This document shows positions 17,920 to 26,054 of a stretch of DNA of 64,000 nucleotides, in pieces. The stretch spans positions 310,001 to 374,000 of the forward strand of contig OY762962.1 of assembly GCA_963667195.1 (NCBI GenBank). The letters are read 5' to 3'. Position 1 is the stretch's first letter. Every line of letters starts with the position of its first letter. The stretch is from UBA7703 sp963667195. GTDB taxonomy: Bacteria > Bacillota > Clostridia > Christensenellales > CAG-138. The notes under the pieces are model-generated. The model made no database searches. It was not told where the DNA came from and was given only the letters and a program-made list of their open reading frames with translations. The translations under genes were made by a program, and so were the position numbers.

Positions 17920-18780
17920 TCAGCTCAGCGCCTCTTGCAGAGCCTTGAGCATCACCGCTTTGTCGGGCTTGAGCCCCGTCCAGAGCTCGATATTGATCGC
18001 GGCCTGATTGATCAGCATGCCAGTGCCGGTGTTCCATCTTGCTCCGCGCGCTTCCGCCGCCCGTAAAAACGGCGTGATCGCGGGATTCGGAATCACGTCC
18101 TGCACAAACATGGAGGGCAGGATCGTGTCAAGATCGATGTTCGGAATCTCGTCGATGTTGGGATAGAGCCCGATCGGCGTCGCGTTCACGAGGATATCCG
18201 TGTCCGCCGGAACCGAGTAGGTATGATCCCAGGTGACGAACGAGTTGTTCTTGATGATCTTGTTGAGCAGCTCCATGAGGCTCTTGGCGAGTGCCGCGTC
18301 CTCAGGACGGTTGACGATCGTGATGCTGCCCGCTCCCGCAAGAGAAAGCTCCACGCTGACCGCGCGCGCGGCTCCACCCGCGCCGAGGATGACGATCTTC
18401 TTGCCCTTGGGGTCTACATGGTTTTCCTGAAGCGACTCCATAAAGCCTTTGCCGTCCGTGTTTTCGCCGAAGAGCTTGCCGTCGTTGTTGACGATGGTGT
18501 TCACGGCTCCGATCAGGCGGGCACTCTCGGAAAGCTCGTCGAGATACTGAATCACGTTGATCTTGTGCGGAATGGTGCAGTTGATGCCGCGCATCTTGAA
18601 GGCCTTCAGGCCCTTGATCGCGTCCTCAAGCTTGTCGGGATCGACGTCGATGGTCAGGAAGCGCCAGAGGTTGAGGCCAAGCGCGCGAAACGCCGCCTCC
18701 TGAATGACCACGCCGGGGTTCTCCGCCGCGGGATGGCCGAATACGCCGACGAGACTGTCCAGGTAATTCTGTTCCTTCAT
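17920..18780 (-). CDS. Shikimate dehydrogenase-like (AroE/YdiB family) oxidoreductase, variant substrate site
   Basis: 286 residues; GGAGGG seven bases before ATG. Catalytic Lys73 (NCTIPHK) and Asp109 (GENTDGKGF) are present. The NADP(H) loop is ILGAGGAARAV (131-141). NATPIGLYP and GTGMLINQAA are family signatures. Odd: the N-terminal shikimate-carboxylate motif, normally with two serines (S-x-S), reads GHPAAENPGVVIQEAAF and has none. Known: AroE reduces 3-dehydroshikimate. Inferred: this paralogue acts on another hydroxy or keto substrate of the GRE1 pathway. It lies 38 bases after the kinase gene. Confidence 0.85.
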   Translation of the reverse strand: MKEQNYLDSLVGVFGHPAAENPGVVIQEAAFRALGLNLWRFLTIDVDPDKLEDAIKGLKAFKMRGINCTIPHKINVIQYLDELSESARLIGAVNTIVNNDGKLFGENTDGKGFMESLQENHVDPKGKKIVILGAGGAARAVSVELSLAGAGSITIVNRPEDAALAKSLMELLNKIIKNNSFVTWDHTYSVPADTDILVNATPIGLYPNIDEIPNIDLDTILPSMFVQDVIPNPAITPFLRAAEARGARWNTGTGMLINQAAINIELWTGLKPDKAVMLKALQEALS

Positions 18781-18818
18781 ATGAATACCCTCCGCTGATC
18801 GAATGTTGAACGAGTGAT

Positions 18819-20582
18819 TTATAGCTGCGATGCCGCGAAGTATGCCGCGCCGACCGCCTGACCAAACTGCGCCACCGTGTGCACGGGATCGCTCTTGAGC
18901 TCCAGCATGACGGGCGTGAACGCGAGCGTTCCGTCTCCCGCCACAAAGCGCACGTCATTTCGTGCGGCTGCTCCCTCTTGCATGAGGTCAAAGCAGCGCT
19001 TGTGCTTGACGAATCTACCGAACAGAATCCGCGCGCGGCTCTTGGGAGCGAGCATCCACTCGGTTTCCTCAAACGTCACCGCGAGGAATTCGCCGATCTC
19101 GCGGAAGATCTCCGCGGCTGTAGCGTCTCCTTCGGAAGCAAGTCGCATCAGGTGCTCCAGGAGCGGCTTACGCATATCGCTCGGCGTCTGGCAAACGAAT
19201 ACGCCGCCGTCTCTTTTCTCTAAAAATCCTTTGTCAAAGAGCTCCGCATAACGCGCGGGTTCTTTTTCTTCAAACTTCCGAAGTGCTAAACGATACGCGC
19301 CGCTCTGGCTACAATACTTTTGCAGCGTGCCGGAGAGCCCCGTGTTGAAGTTATTCACGCTGCGCGCGTCGAGCTCGTGATAGGCGCGCGCGGGATGGTT
19401 GCCAAGGTCGATGATGCAGTTGTACACTTCCAGCGGAATCTGCGGAATCTCGCCCGTCTCGTCGATCCAACCCGTGCCGAGCTCGGTACCGAGCGTATGC
19501 GCGAACACGCCGGAGACGACACTTTCCGCCTCTGCGGAGTGCGCAAGCTCCACCGCTGCGGTATACGCGGCAAGCGAGCCGTCGTTGGAAAGATGCACCT
19601 TGCCGCCGGGTTTGCACTGCTCCAGCAGCATTTTTTGTAAGAATGACAGCTTGATAAACTCGGACTCGTAATCCTTTGCGGCGTTTCGGATGCCGCGCGT
19701 TTTATACGTTTCTCCGCCAACGATCTGGTCGTCGATCACCACATCCGGGAAACACACGCCGATGCCGTCGAGCAGCACGGGTTCGCCGTAGATCGAGCGG
19801 CAGGTGTCCACCGCGCTCTGCATCGCCTCGTTGGAGACGCCTTTTTTCAGCATCTGCTCGCGCAGGGCTTCGGCCTCCGCCGTGTTCGGCAGCGACATCG
19901 CCGCGCGAATCACCCGCGCCATGAGCAAAATCGGTTCGATGACCTGCTCCATATGCGTCATCTCGGCCGGGAACCAGTCGTATTCCTTCACGGCGGCGAT
20001 CCTGCCGCCCAGAATGCCGACCACCTTGATGTCCGTGCCGCCGATGTCGATGCCGCAGATGCAGGCGTCGCCCGCTTTTTGTACGGCGTCGCGGCAGGCG
20101 GAGACGGCGTCGGAATGCTGCACCGGCTCCTTGGGAAGCGCGGGCAGCTGATCCTGCGTCACCACGAACGAAAACTTGGGTTTCCCCTGAGACGCGTTGA
20201 TGCGATCCGTCACGTTGAGGCACTTGCCGTAGCCACGGCGCGCGCTCTTGGGTGAATGTACCTGAAACACATCGTCCAGCGTGTCGCAAAGTGTTTTTGC
20301 GAAACCATCTTCGGGTGCAATCGAGAGCGTCATGCGCGTTCCGCCGAAGGTCGAGAGGATGTTGTACAGCGTGGCGTAAAAGTATTCGCGCACAAACCGG
20401 AGCTCGTCCGCCGCTTCCACCGCGGGAACGCGGATTTCCCAGCGCTTGTCGCCGCCGATCACGAGAGATAGCTGGCACACAATCCTGCTTTCCGCTTTGG
20501 AAAACGCCCGCCGCACATCCGAAAGATAGACGTTCTCGCCGCGCGCGGCTTTTTGTAGAAATGTTTGCAGCTCAGCTCTCAT
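18819..20582 (-). CDS. Long ROK/ASKHA-type kinase with extra N-terminal domain
   Basis: 587 residues, almost twice a normal ROK kinase. The phosphate-1 motif GIDIGGTDIK starts at 177. Later Gly-rich stretches (LGTELGTGWIDETG) and LSNDGSLAAYTAAVELA fit the sugar/phosphate-2 region. Residues 1-150 form a separate alpha/beta region I do not recognise (FVREYFYATLYNILSTFGG). No ROK zinc motif (CGCxxxGC) is seen. Known: ASKHA kinases phosphorylate sugars. Inferred: activates the GRE1 pathway substrate or product. It is 14 bases from the activase gene, in the same operon. Confidence 0.75.
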   Translation of the reverse strand: MRAELQTFLQKAARGENVYLSDVRRAFSKAESRIVCQLSLVIGGDKRWEIRVPAVEAADELRFVREYFYATLYNILSTFGGTRMTLSIAPEDGFAKTLCDTLDDVFQVHSPKSARRGYGKCLNVTDRINASQGKPKFSFVVTQDQLPALPKEPVQHSDAVSACRDAVQKAGDACICGIDIGGTDIKVVGILGGRIAAVKEYDWFPAEMTHMEQVIEPILLMARVIRAAMSLPNTAEAEALREQMLKKGVSNEAMQSAVDTCRSIYGEPVLLDGIGVCFPDVVIDDQIVGGETYKTRGIRNAAKDYESEFIKLSFLQKMLLEQCKPGGKVHLSNDGSLAAYTAAVELAHSAEAESVVSGVFAHTLGTELGTGWIDETGEIPQIPLEVYNCIIDLGNHPARAYHELDARSVNNFNTGLSGTLQKYCSQSGAYRLALRKFEEKEPARYAELFDKGFLEKRDGGVFVCQTPSDMRKPLLEHLMRLASEGDATAAEIFREIGEFLAVTFEETEWMLAPKSRARILFGRFVKHKRCFDLMQEGAAARNDVRFVAGDGTLAFTPVMLELKSDPVHTVAQFGQAVGAAYFAASQL

Positions 20583-20596
20583 CCGTCGTGTCCATC

Positions 20597-21493
20597 CTAA
20601 ATCGCTCTCAGACCATGTTCGGTCAATATTTGCTTCAGCGCATCCACCCGCGCTTGCGGAATTTCGCGCTGATCCAGGTCAAATTGATACGTCTCGCGCA
20701 GAGATTCGTATTTTTCTCTGCACATGGGGTTAAAATTCAACAGCTCCACGGGAATGTCCCGCTCGAGCGAATCTATAAAGCCTGCAATCCCGCGGATGTT
20801 CTCCTCGTCGTCCGTGAACCCCGGAATCAGTGGCACGCGCAGTAGAAGGTTTGTGCCGGTTTCCGCGAGATGCCGGATGTTTCGCAGGATCACCGCGTTG
20901 TCCACGCCCGTCGCCTGCTTGTGACGAATCGGATCGATCAGCTTGATGTCCGCGATGATCTTGTCGGTCACCTGCGCAAATGCCGTCACCACTTCCGGCG
21001 AGGCAAAGAGGCTCGTCTCGATCTGGGTATTGATGCCGCGTTCGCGACAGCCGCGCAGGACACCGAGGGAAAACGCGGGGCTCATCATGCACTCTCCGCC
21101 GGAGAGGGTCACGCCGCCGTCGCTCCCGTAAAACGGGCGATCCTTCTCGATCTCGGCCAGTATTTTTTCCACGCTCAAGCTCTGCGCGTCAAACCGGATT
21201 GCCCCGGTCGGGCAGGCGACCACGCAATCCCCGCATCGGGTACAAGCGTCGTGGTTGATCGCGACACCGCGATCATCCCAACTCAGCGCGCCCGCCTCGC
21301 AGGCCGCGATGCAGCTCTTGCAGGCAACGCAGATGTTCTTTGCGTACCAAAGCTGGATTTCGGGGATCAACCCTTCGGGATTCTGACACCATTTGCAGGC
21401 AAGCGGGCAGCCCTTGAGGAAGATCGTCGTGCGGATGCCGTCGCCGTCGTTGATGGAGAAACGCTTGATGTCGAAAATGTTCGCGGTGATCAT
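20597..21493 (-). CDS. Glycyl radical enzyme activase (radical SAM)
   Basis: 298 residues. Radical SAM cluster CPLACKWC (Cys29, Cys33, Cys36). Two ferredoxin-like [4Fe-4S] sites follow, CVACKSCIAAC and CTRCGDCVVAC, as in activases of dehydratase-type GREs. GGVTLSGGECMM binds SAM, and the C-terminal LLRVPLIPGFTDDEENI is typical. Known: abstracts H from the GRE glycine to make the radical. Its ATG overlaps the GRE1 stop by 4 bases. It is the only activase in the window, so it may also serve GRE2. Confidence 0.95.
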   Translation of the reverse strand: MITANIFDIKRFSINDGDGIRTTIFLKGCPLACKWCQNPEGLIPEIQLWYAKNICVACKSCIAACEAGALSWDDRGVAINHDACTRCGDCVVACPTGAIRFDAQSLSVEKILAEIEKDRPFYGSDGGVTLSGGECMMSPAFSLGVLRGCRERGINTQIETSLFASPEVVTAFAQVTDKIIADIKLIDPIRHKQATGVDNAVILRNIRHLAETGTNLLLRVPLIPGFTDDEENIRGIAGFIDSLERDIPVELLNFNPMCREKYESLRETYQFDLDQREIPQARVDALKQILTEHGLRAI

Positions 21494-23844
21494 ATGTCCG
21501 AAAATTCCGTGCGTTCGATGATTTCGCGCTGTAAATCCGGTGCCAGTTCCGTGAAATATGCGGTGTAGCCCGCGACGCGGATGGTCAGGCTCTTATACAG
21601 CTCCGGCTGCTTCTGCGCCGCGATCAAGTCCTCGCGGTTGACGACGTTGAACTGCACATGAATGATCTTGAGTTCGATGAATGCTTTGAGCAGCCGCACA
21701 AACTTCGCCACGCCCAGCTCGGTATGAAACAGACTCGGCAAAAACTTCATGTTGAGCAGCGTGCCGTTGCTGCCGTATTCGCTCTTGACACGGGAAACGC
21801 TCTTGAGCACCGCCGTCGGGCCTTTCGCATCCCTGCCGTAGACGGGAGACATGCCACCGTCCGCCAGAGGCTCTTTGGCGAACCTTCCGTCGGGTGTCGC
21901 GCCAACGTTTTGCCCCATCGGCACATGCGCGGAGACGGTGTAAAGCCCCATCTGGTACGGGCCGCCGCGCACGTTGGTGTAGCGGCTCAGCCGCTCGGCA
22001 AAATCGCGCGCCCAATCGAAGGCGATCGCATCCACCCACTCGATATCGTTGCCGTACTTCGGTGCTTTGTTCAGCATCCGAAGCCGGAGCAGTTCTGCGT
22101 TTTCAAAGTTGTGCACGAGAGCCGTATGCAGCTCCGCACGGTCGACGATCTTCTCGTCGTAGACCAGCGTCTTGAGCGCTGCGAGGCTGTCCGCAATATT
22201 CGCGCACTGAATCGCCTGAATGCCGGAGAGATTATAGTGCGCGCCGCCGGCGGTCACGTCGATGCCCGCTTCCATGCAGTCATCGATCACGCTGGTGAGA
22301 AACGGCGAAGGCAGCAGCTCCGCGTGCGCCCGTTCCACCACTTCGCAGCAGCGGATCATCCGCTCAAAGAAGAAGTCCACCTGCGTGTTCAGCGCGGCAA
22401 TCACGTCTTCATACTTGGTAAAATCTTTCAGCGTGCCGGTGTGCGCGCCCATCTGCTTACCGGTGAGCGTGCAGACGCCGTCGTTGAGCGCGAGTTCCAG
22501 CGCCTTGACGAGGTTGAACATCGCGGCGTCGCTCCAGCCGAGGTTGTTGCCCATCGTGGTGAGCTCCACGCAGCCGACGATGGCATAATTCCGCGCATCC
22601 TCGTCCGAAATGCCCTTGCCCTTGAGCGCGGGAATCACCGCTTCGTCGTTGAAAAACTGCGGCATGCCGCTGCCTTTGCCGACGACTTCGGAGCAGCGGG
22701 TTAAGAAATGCTCGCTCGATCCCGCAAACACGCGCGCCGAGAGGTTCGGCTGCGGCAGGAGCAGGTGTTCCTGCGCACGGAGGAAAAGGAAGCTCAGTTC
22801 GTTTTCCGCAGAAGTACCCGCTTCATTCTGTCCGCCGATGGCGACGTTGAAGCCGATCGGGAACCCCGCGAAATACTTCGCGCTGGAGCTGCTACGCAGA
22901 TACACGATCTGGTTAAACTTGAGGAACAGGCATTCGATGAGCTCCAGCGCGGACTCCTGCGTCAGCGCGCCGGATGCGATGTCTTTTTCATAAAACGGAT
23001 AGAGGTACTGATCCATGCGTCCCGGCGAGAAGGAGGAAGCGTTGCTCTCCATCTGCAGAATGACGTATAAAAACCAGCTTGCCTGCAGCGCTTCGCGGAA
23101 GGTCTCCGGCGCGCGTTCGCTGAGGGCGTCACACACGCGGGCAATCTCAAGAAGCTCCTCGGGATTTGCGGAGGTTGCCGCCATCTCGCGGGCAAGCGCC
23201 GCATAGCGCCGCATGAACAGGCAAGCGCCCTCAAGAGACAGGATGATTCCGTCGTAGAACTGTGCGTTTTCGGGATGCTGCTCGCGCTTTGCCTTGGCTT
23301 CCTCAATCAGCCCGGCAGGGCCGTACTTGAGCCAACGCTCGGTGTTCGGGCAGATGTGCCCCTGTGCGTGGTCGGTCTGGTTGATCTTCGCGACCTTGCC
23401 GATGGCGCGCATCTCGTCGCCGATGCGGTCGTCGAGAATGTCCTCCAGCGTCTTGCCCTTCCAGAACGGGAAGATGTCCTCATGAAAGGCGTGTACATCC
23501 TCTTCGCGAATCTGAAACGGGTCCTGCGGGCGCGTCGGCAGGGTTTCGATCTCGCGATCCACCCAGCTCAGGCCCGACTCGGGAAAGATGACGCCCGCGC
23601 GCACACCAGTGGTGCGGTTGCCGACGATGCGCTCGCCTTCGGTGATCTTAATCTCGATCTTGAGCAGTGCCTCTTTGAGTGACAACGCGCGCAGGATATT
23701 GCGCGGCAGGTCGCCGTGCGCACGATAAACCCCGGTGACGATCTTCGCCTGCTCCACAGACGCATACCGTTCCTCGGCAAACATGACTTCCTTCAGTTTC
23801 GCTACACGGTGGCTCATCGGTAACTGATCGAGCTTGGTTTTCAT
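21490..23844 (-). CDS. Glycyl radical enzyme, dehydratase-type (GRE1)
   Basis: 784 residues, normal length. PFL-like domain, then C-terminal glycyl radical motif RVAGYTAYF with Gly759. The thiyl-radical site is GCVE (Cys425, Glu427). His163 (QGHICP) and Asp439 (GWSDAAMFN) match, from memory, positions used by glycerol/diol dehydratase-type GREs. PFL itself has paired cysteines, so this is not pyruvate formate-lyase. Substrate unknown. First gene of an operon with activase, kinase and AroE-like dehydrogenase, so a polyol, cyclitol or sugar derivative is likely. AAGGG lies eight bases before ATG. Confidence 0.93.
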   Translation of the reverse strand: MKTKLDQLPMSHRVAKLKEVMFAEERYASVEQAKIVTGVYRAHGDLPRNILRALSLKEALLKIEIKITEGERIVGNRTTGVRAGVIFPESGLSWVDREIETLPTRPQDPFQIREEDVHAFHEDIFPFWKGKTLEDILDDRIGDEMRAIGKVAKINQTDHAQGHICPNTERWLKYGPAGLIEEAKAKREQHPENAQFYDGIILSLEGACLFMRRYAALAREMAATSANPEELLEIARVCDALSERAPETFREALQASWFLYVILQMESNASSFSPGRMDQYLYPFYEKDIASGALTQESALELIECLFLKFNQIVYLRSSSSAKYFAGFPIGFNVAIGGQNEAGTSAENELSFLFLRAQEHLLLPQPNLSARVFAGSSEHFLTRCSEVVGKGSGMPQFFNDEAVIPALKGKGISDEDARNYAIVGCVELTTMGNNLGWSDAAMFNLVKALELALNDGVCTLTGKQMGAHTGTLKDFTKYEDVIAALNTQVDFFFERMIRCCEVVERAHAELLPSPFLTSVIDDCMEAGIDVTAGGAHYNLSGIQAIQCANIADSLAALKTLVYDEKIVDRAELHTALVHNFENAELLRLRMLNKAPKYGNDIEWVDAIAFDWARDFAERLSRYTNVRGGPYQMGLYTVSAHVPMGQNVGATPDGRFAKEPLADGGMSPVYGRDAKGPTAVLKSVSRVKSEYGSNGTLLNMKFLPSLFHTELGVAKFVRLLKAFIELKIIHVQFNVVNREDLIAAQKQPELYKSLTIRVAGYTAYFTELAPDLQREIIERTEFSDI

Positions 23845-23994
23845 GTGTTTTACCCTTATGCTGTGTCGTGTTGAAAAAGTTTGATATTTTATCTTCGGTG
23901 TTGAATATTCTGTGTTTGAATCGTGTTAAGTTTCATACGTAATTGTTCGGACAATGAATAGAACGAATCTGCTTGCTTCTATAAGAATGCTACC
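23845..23994. promoter_or_regulatory. Upstream region of the GRE1 operon
   Basis: AT-rich 150 bases between the AraC terminator and GRE1. On the minus strand a TAAAAT is present, but no convincing -35. It is the likely AraC target. TTGAAT-like half-sites are repeated, but no clear operator could be defined. Confidence 0.4.
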
Positions 23995-24021
23995 ATAAAA
24001 AAAACGGTCCTAAAACCGTTT
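23995..24021 (-). terminator. Intrinsic terminator after the AraC gene
   Basis: AAACGGT with ACCGTTT (24002-24008 with 24015-24021), 6-base loop, followed on the minus strand by an eight-T run. It separates araC-type gene transcription from the GRE1 operon. Confidence 0.85.
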
Positions 24022-24040
24022 CTTGAGCCTGAAACGTATA

Positions 24041-24859
24041 CTATCGTGAACCTGTAGACTTGTTTTCTATCTCTTCTTTCCGGTACTCGCGTGTGGACAT
24101 GCCGGTGTACGCCCGAAACGCGCGGTAGAAGAATTTGGTCGAATGATAGCCGGTTTGGTAGGCGATTTCTTCCGTGTTGAGATTGCTGGCAACCAGCATC
24201 GCCTTTGCCGCCTCCATGCGCAGGGAGTTGAGATACTCCATCAGCGACAAGCCGGTCTTTTGCTTAAACGCGCGGCTGAGGAAGGATTTGCTGACATAGA
24301 CCATGTCCGCGAGCTGCTGCACGCTAATGCTCTCGGTCAGATGGTCGTGCATATAGAGGATTACGCGGCTGACTATGTCGTTTTGCGTCTGTTTCTCAAA
24401 ATAGCAGCGGCCGATCAGCAGCACAACGCTCTTGACGTAATGGTCGATGAGAGCCTGGCTGGGTGTCTTGCTCTTATACTCCGCGTGGATGGCCTCCATG
24501 AGCCACTTGAACCTCGCATCCTTGTCCTGGATGCGCAGAATGTCCCGAAGCTCCAGTCCGGGGATATCCACCCAGAGGCAGATGATCTCCTGATGGTGGT
24601 CGAATTGCAGGCTCTCCGTGTGCGGCATACCCTTCGGGTAGATGATCATGTCGTAAAACGAGGCCTGCACGCTGGTTTCGCCCGTGATCACGCGCGCATT
24701 GCCGTAGAGAAAATAGATCAGCTCGATGCAATCGTGGCAGTGCTCCTTGAAATTCCAGATGCTGCTGCGCTCGTCAAACCGCTCGCAAAACAGCACCGGC
24801 GTTTCGGAAGCATCCACCGCCGCGCAAAAGCCATCGAAACCTTCCGAAAAGAAATCCAA
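24041..24859 (-). CDS. AraC-family transcriptional regulator with cupin sensor
   Basis: 272 residues, TTG start with AGGAG eight bases upstream. The N-terminal cupin-like half has HCHDCIELIYFLYGNARVI and YPKGMPHTESL. The C-terminal double HTH (about 165-265) has SVQQLADMVYVSKSFLSRAFKQ and the AraC signature EEIAYQTGYHSTKFFYRAFRAYTG. Known: ligand-responsive activators of adjacent sugar genes. It lies just upstream of and in the same direction as the GRE1 operon, so it probably controls it. Confidence 0.9.
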   Translation of the reverse strand: MDFFSEGFDGFCAAVDASETPVLFCERFDERSSIWNFKEHCHDCIELIYFLYGNARVITGETSVQASFYDMIIYPKGMPHTESLQFDHHQEIICLWVDIPGLELRDILRIQDKDARFKWLMEAIHAEYKSKTPSQALIDHYVKSVVLLIGRCYFEKQTQNDIVSRVILYMHDHLTESISVQQLADMVYVSKSFLSRAFKQKTGLSLMEYLNSLRMEAAKAMLVASNLNTEEIAYQTGYHSTKFFYRAFRAYTGMSTREYRKEEIENKSTGSR

Positions 24860-24934
24860 CTCGATCTCTCCTTTTCATGCAAAAGCAAGGCGTGTTCCTT
24901 CGAATCGATCCGTATGATATCCAAACAAAAATGA

Positions 24935-25169
24935 AAGGGCTGTCCAGAAATGATTGCTCCATCAAAATGGGAGGCTTTAGTGTCGTGGGCGGATGATATC
25001 CGCCCCTACACGCGCACCAGAATATCCAGGTTCCATTCGTATCAAAGAGTTGCACGATTCGGGCTGCTCCGCAAGAGCGGATGTAGGGGCGGATATCATC
25101 CGCCCGCTGTGACCCAAATTAAATTTAGAGGCTGTCCGTAAAAGAAAAAATCTTTCTAGACAGCCCCTT
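24935..25169. mobile_element. MITE-like element, about 235 bp
   Basis: Terminal inverted repeats: 24935-24950 (AAGGGCTGTCCAGAAA) and the reverse of 25153-25169 (AAGGGGCTGTCTAGAAA), one gap and one mismatch. There is no coding capacity. Inside are perfect 24-bp inverted arms (24987-25010 and 25082-25105), each nearly self-palindromic. Inferred: non-autonomous transposon remnant between the AraC and DeoR genes. The right end also makes a hairpin that can terminate the deoR transcript. Confidence 0.65.
24987..25105. repeat. Perfect 24-bp inverted repeat arms (GGGCGGAT type)
   Basis: Left arm 24987-25010 and right arm 25082-25105 are exact reverse complements, 71 bases apart. Each contains GGGCGGAT and ATCCGCCC, so each can also fold alone. 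From memory, sequences of this kind are common intergenic repeats in uncultured Clostridia. Confidence 0.7.
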
Positions 25170-25177
25170 GTTCTGCT

Positions 25178-25921
25178 TTACGTGAGGATAATCTCCACGC
25201 CGCTCTCTGTCAGTGATGCGCGACAGTTATCCGGTATCGCGTTTGTAATCACGTGCGTGACTTCCCGCGCGGGCATGAGCTGCACCACGCCGCGCTTGTT
25301 AAACTTGGACTCGTCGGTGAGGATAATGCGCTTATCCGCGCGTGCAGCCATCGCGCGAACGGCCTCCGCGCGGAGCATATCCACGTTGGAAAATCCCTGC
25401 TTGGGATCGTAGCCGTCGGTGCCGATAAAGAACTTATCGACATAGTACTCCTCCGCGCATTTGCCCACGAGAGGGCCGCTCATCACCTGCGCGTCGGGAT
25501 CGTATGTGCCGCCGAGCAGCACCACGCGCGCACCGGGGATGGAGCGCACATAGCCCGCGATGAACGCGGAATTCGTGATGATGGTCACATCCCGCTTTTT
25601 GCGCACGAGCTCTTCCGCGAGCATCGCGCACGTGGAGCCGGACTCGATCATGACCGCCTCGCCGCTTGCCACCATGTCCGCGGCACGCCGCGCGATTCGC
25701 CGCTTGACCTCATAGTCAAACGTCATGCGGTAGCCGACGTCGTTGGGAGAAACGCGCATGGCGCACCCATGCTGCCGGTGCAACAGCCCCTTGTTTTCGA
25801 GGATTGCGAGGTCTTTTCGCACCGTGACGGCGGAGACGTTGAGCCGCTCCGCGAGGTCGTTGACGTCCAGCGTCTCCTCGCGATTGAGCAGGTCGAGTAT
25901 GGTCAAGCAGCGCTGATTCAT
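25178..25921 (-). CDS. DeoR-family transcriptional regulator
   Basis: 247 residues from ATG 25921 (GGGAG seven bases upstream; frame-open ATGs at 25969 and 26029 lack a ribosome site). N-terminal HTH at about 19-40 (VNDLAERLNVSAVTVRKDL). The C-terminal sugar-phosphate sensor has VMIESGSTCAMLAEEL, ITNSAFIA, LLGGTYDP and FIGTDGYDPKQGFSN. Known: DeoR repressors are released by phosphorylated sugars. A TCATATGAAAC motif just after its own transcript start and again in the divergent kinase/isomerase promoter suggests it controls both sides. Confidence 0.92.
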   Translation of the reverse strand: MNQRCLTILDLLNREETLDVNDLAERLNVSAVTVRKDLAILENKGLLHRQHGCAMRVSPNDVGYRMTFDYEVKRRIARRAADMVASGEAVMIESGSTCAMLAEELVRKKRDVTIITNSAFIAGYVRSIPGARVVLLGGTYDPDAQVMSGPLVGKCAEEYYVDKFFIGTDGYDPKQGFSNVDMLRAEAVRAMAARADKRIILTDESKFNKRGVVQLMPAREVTHVITNAIPDNCRASLTESGVEIILT

Positions 25922-25965
25922 TTCATAACTCCCATTTACCGTTTCAAATGACTGATCCTGTTTGA

Positions 25966-26019
25966 TCATATGAAACCAATCGTTGCGCCTATTATAGCAG
26001 TATTCAGCCCGATTTCCAA
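25966..26019 (-). promoter_or_regulatory. deoR promoter with candidate operator
   Basis: Minus strand: TTGGAA (26014-26019), 17-base spacer, TATAAT with upstream TGC (25991-25999). Expected start near 25984. TCATATGAAAC (plus-strand reading, 25966-25976) lies just after that start, a good position for autorepression. Confidence 0.65.
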
Positions 26020-26054
26020 TCAGAAACAATCGGACTTCGCGAGAAAAATCCCGA

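Noticed and set aside
21490..23844. GRE1 as pyruvate formate-lyase
   Set aside because: The active site is GCVE with one Cys; PFL needs two adjacent Cys, and no PFL neighbour such as focA is present.
24987..25105. Repeat arms considered as a CRISPR fragment
   Set aside because: Only two copies, in inverted orientation, with no spacers of regular size and no cas genes.
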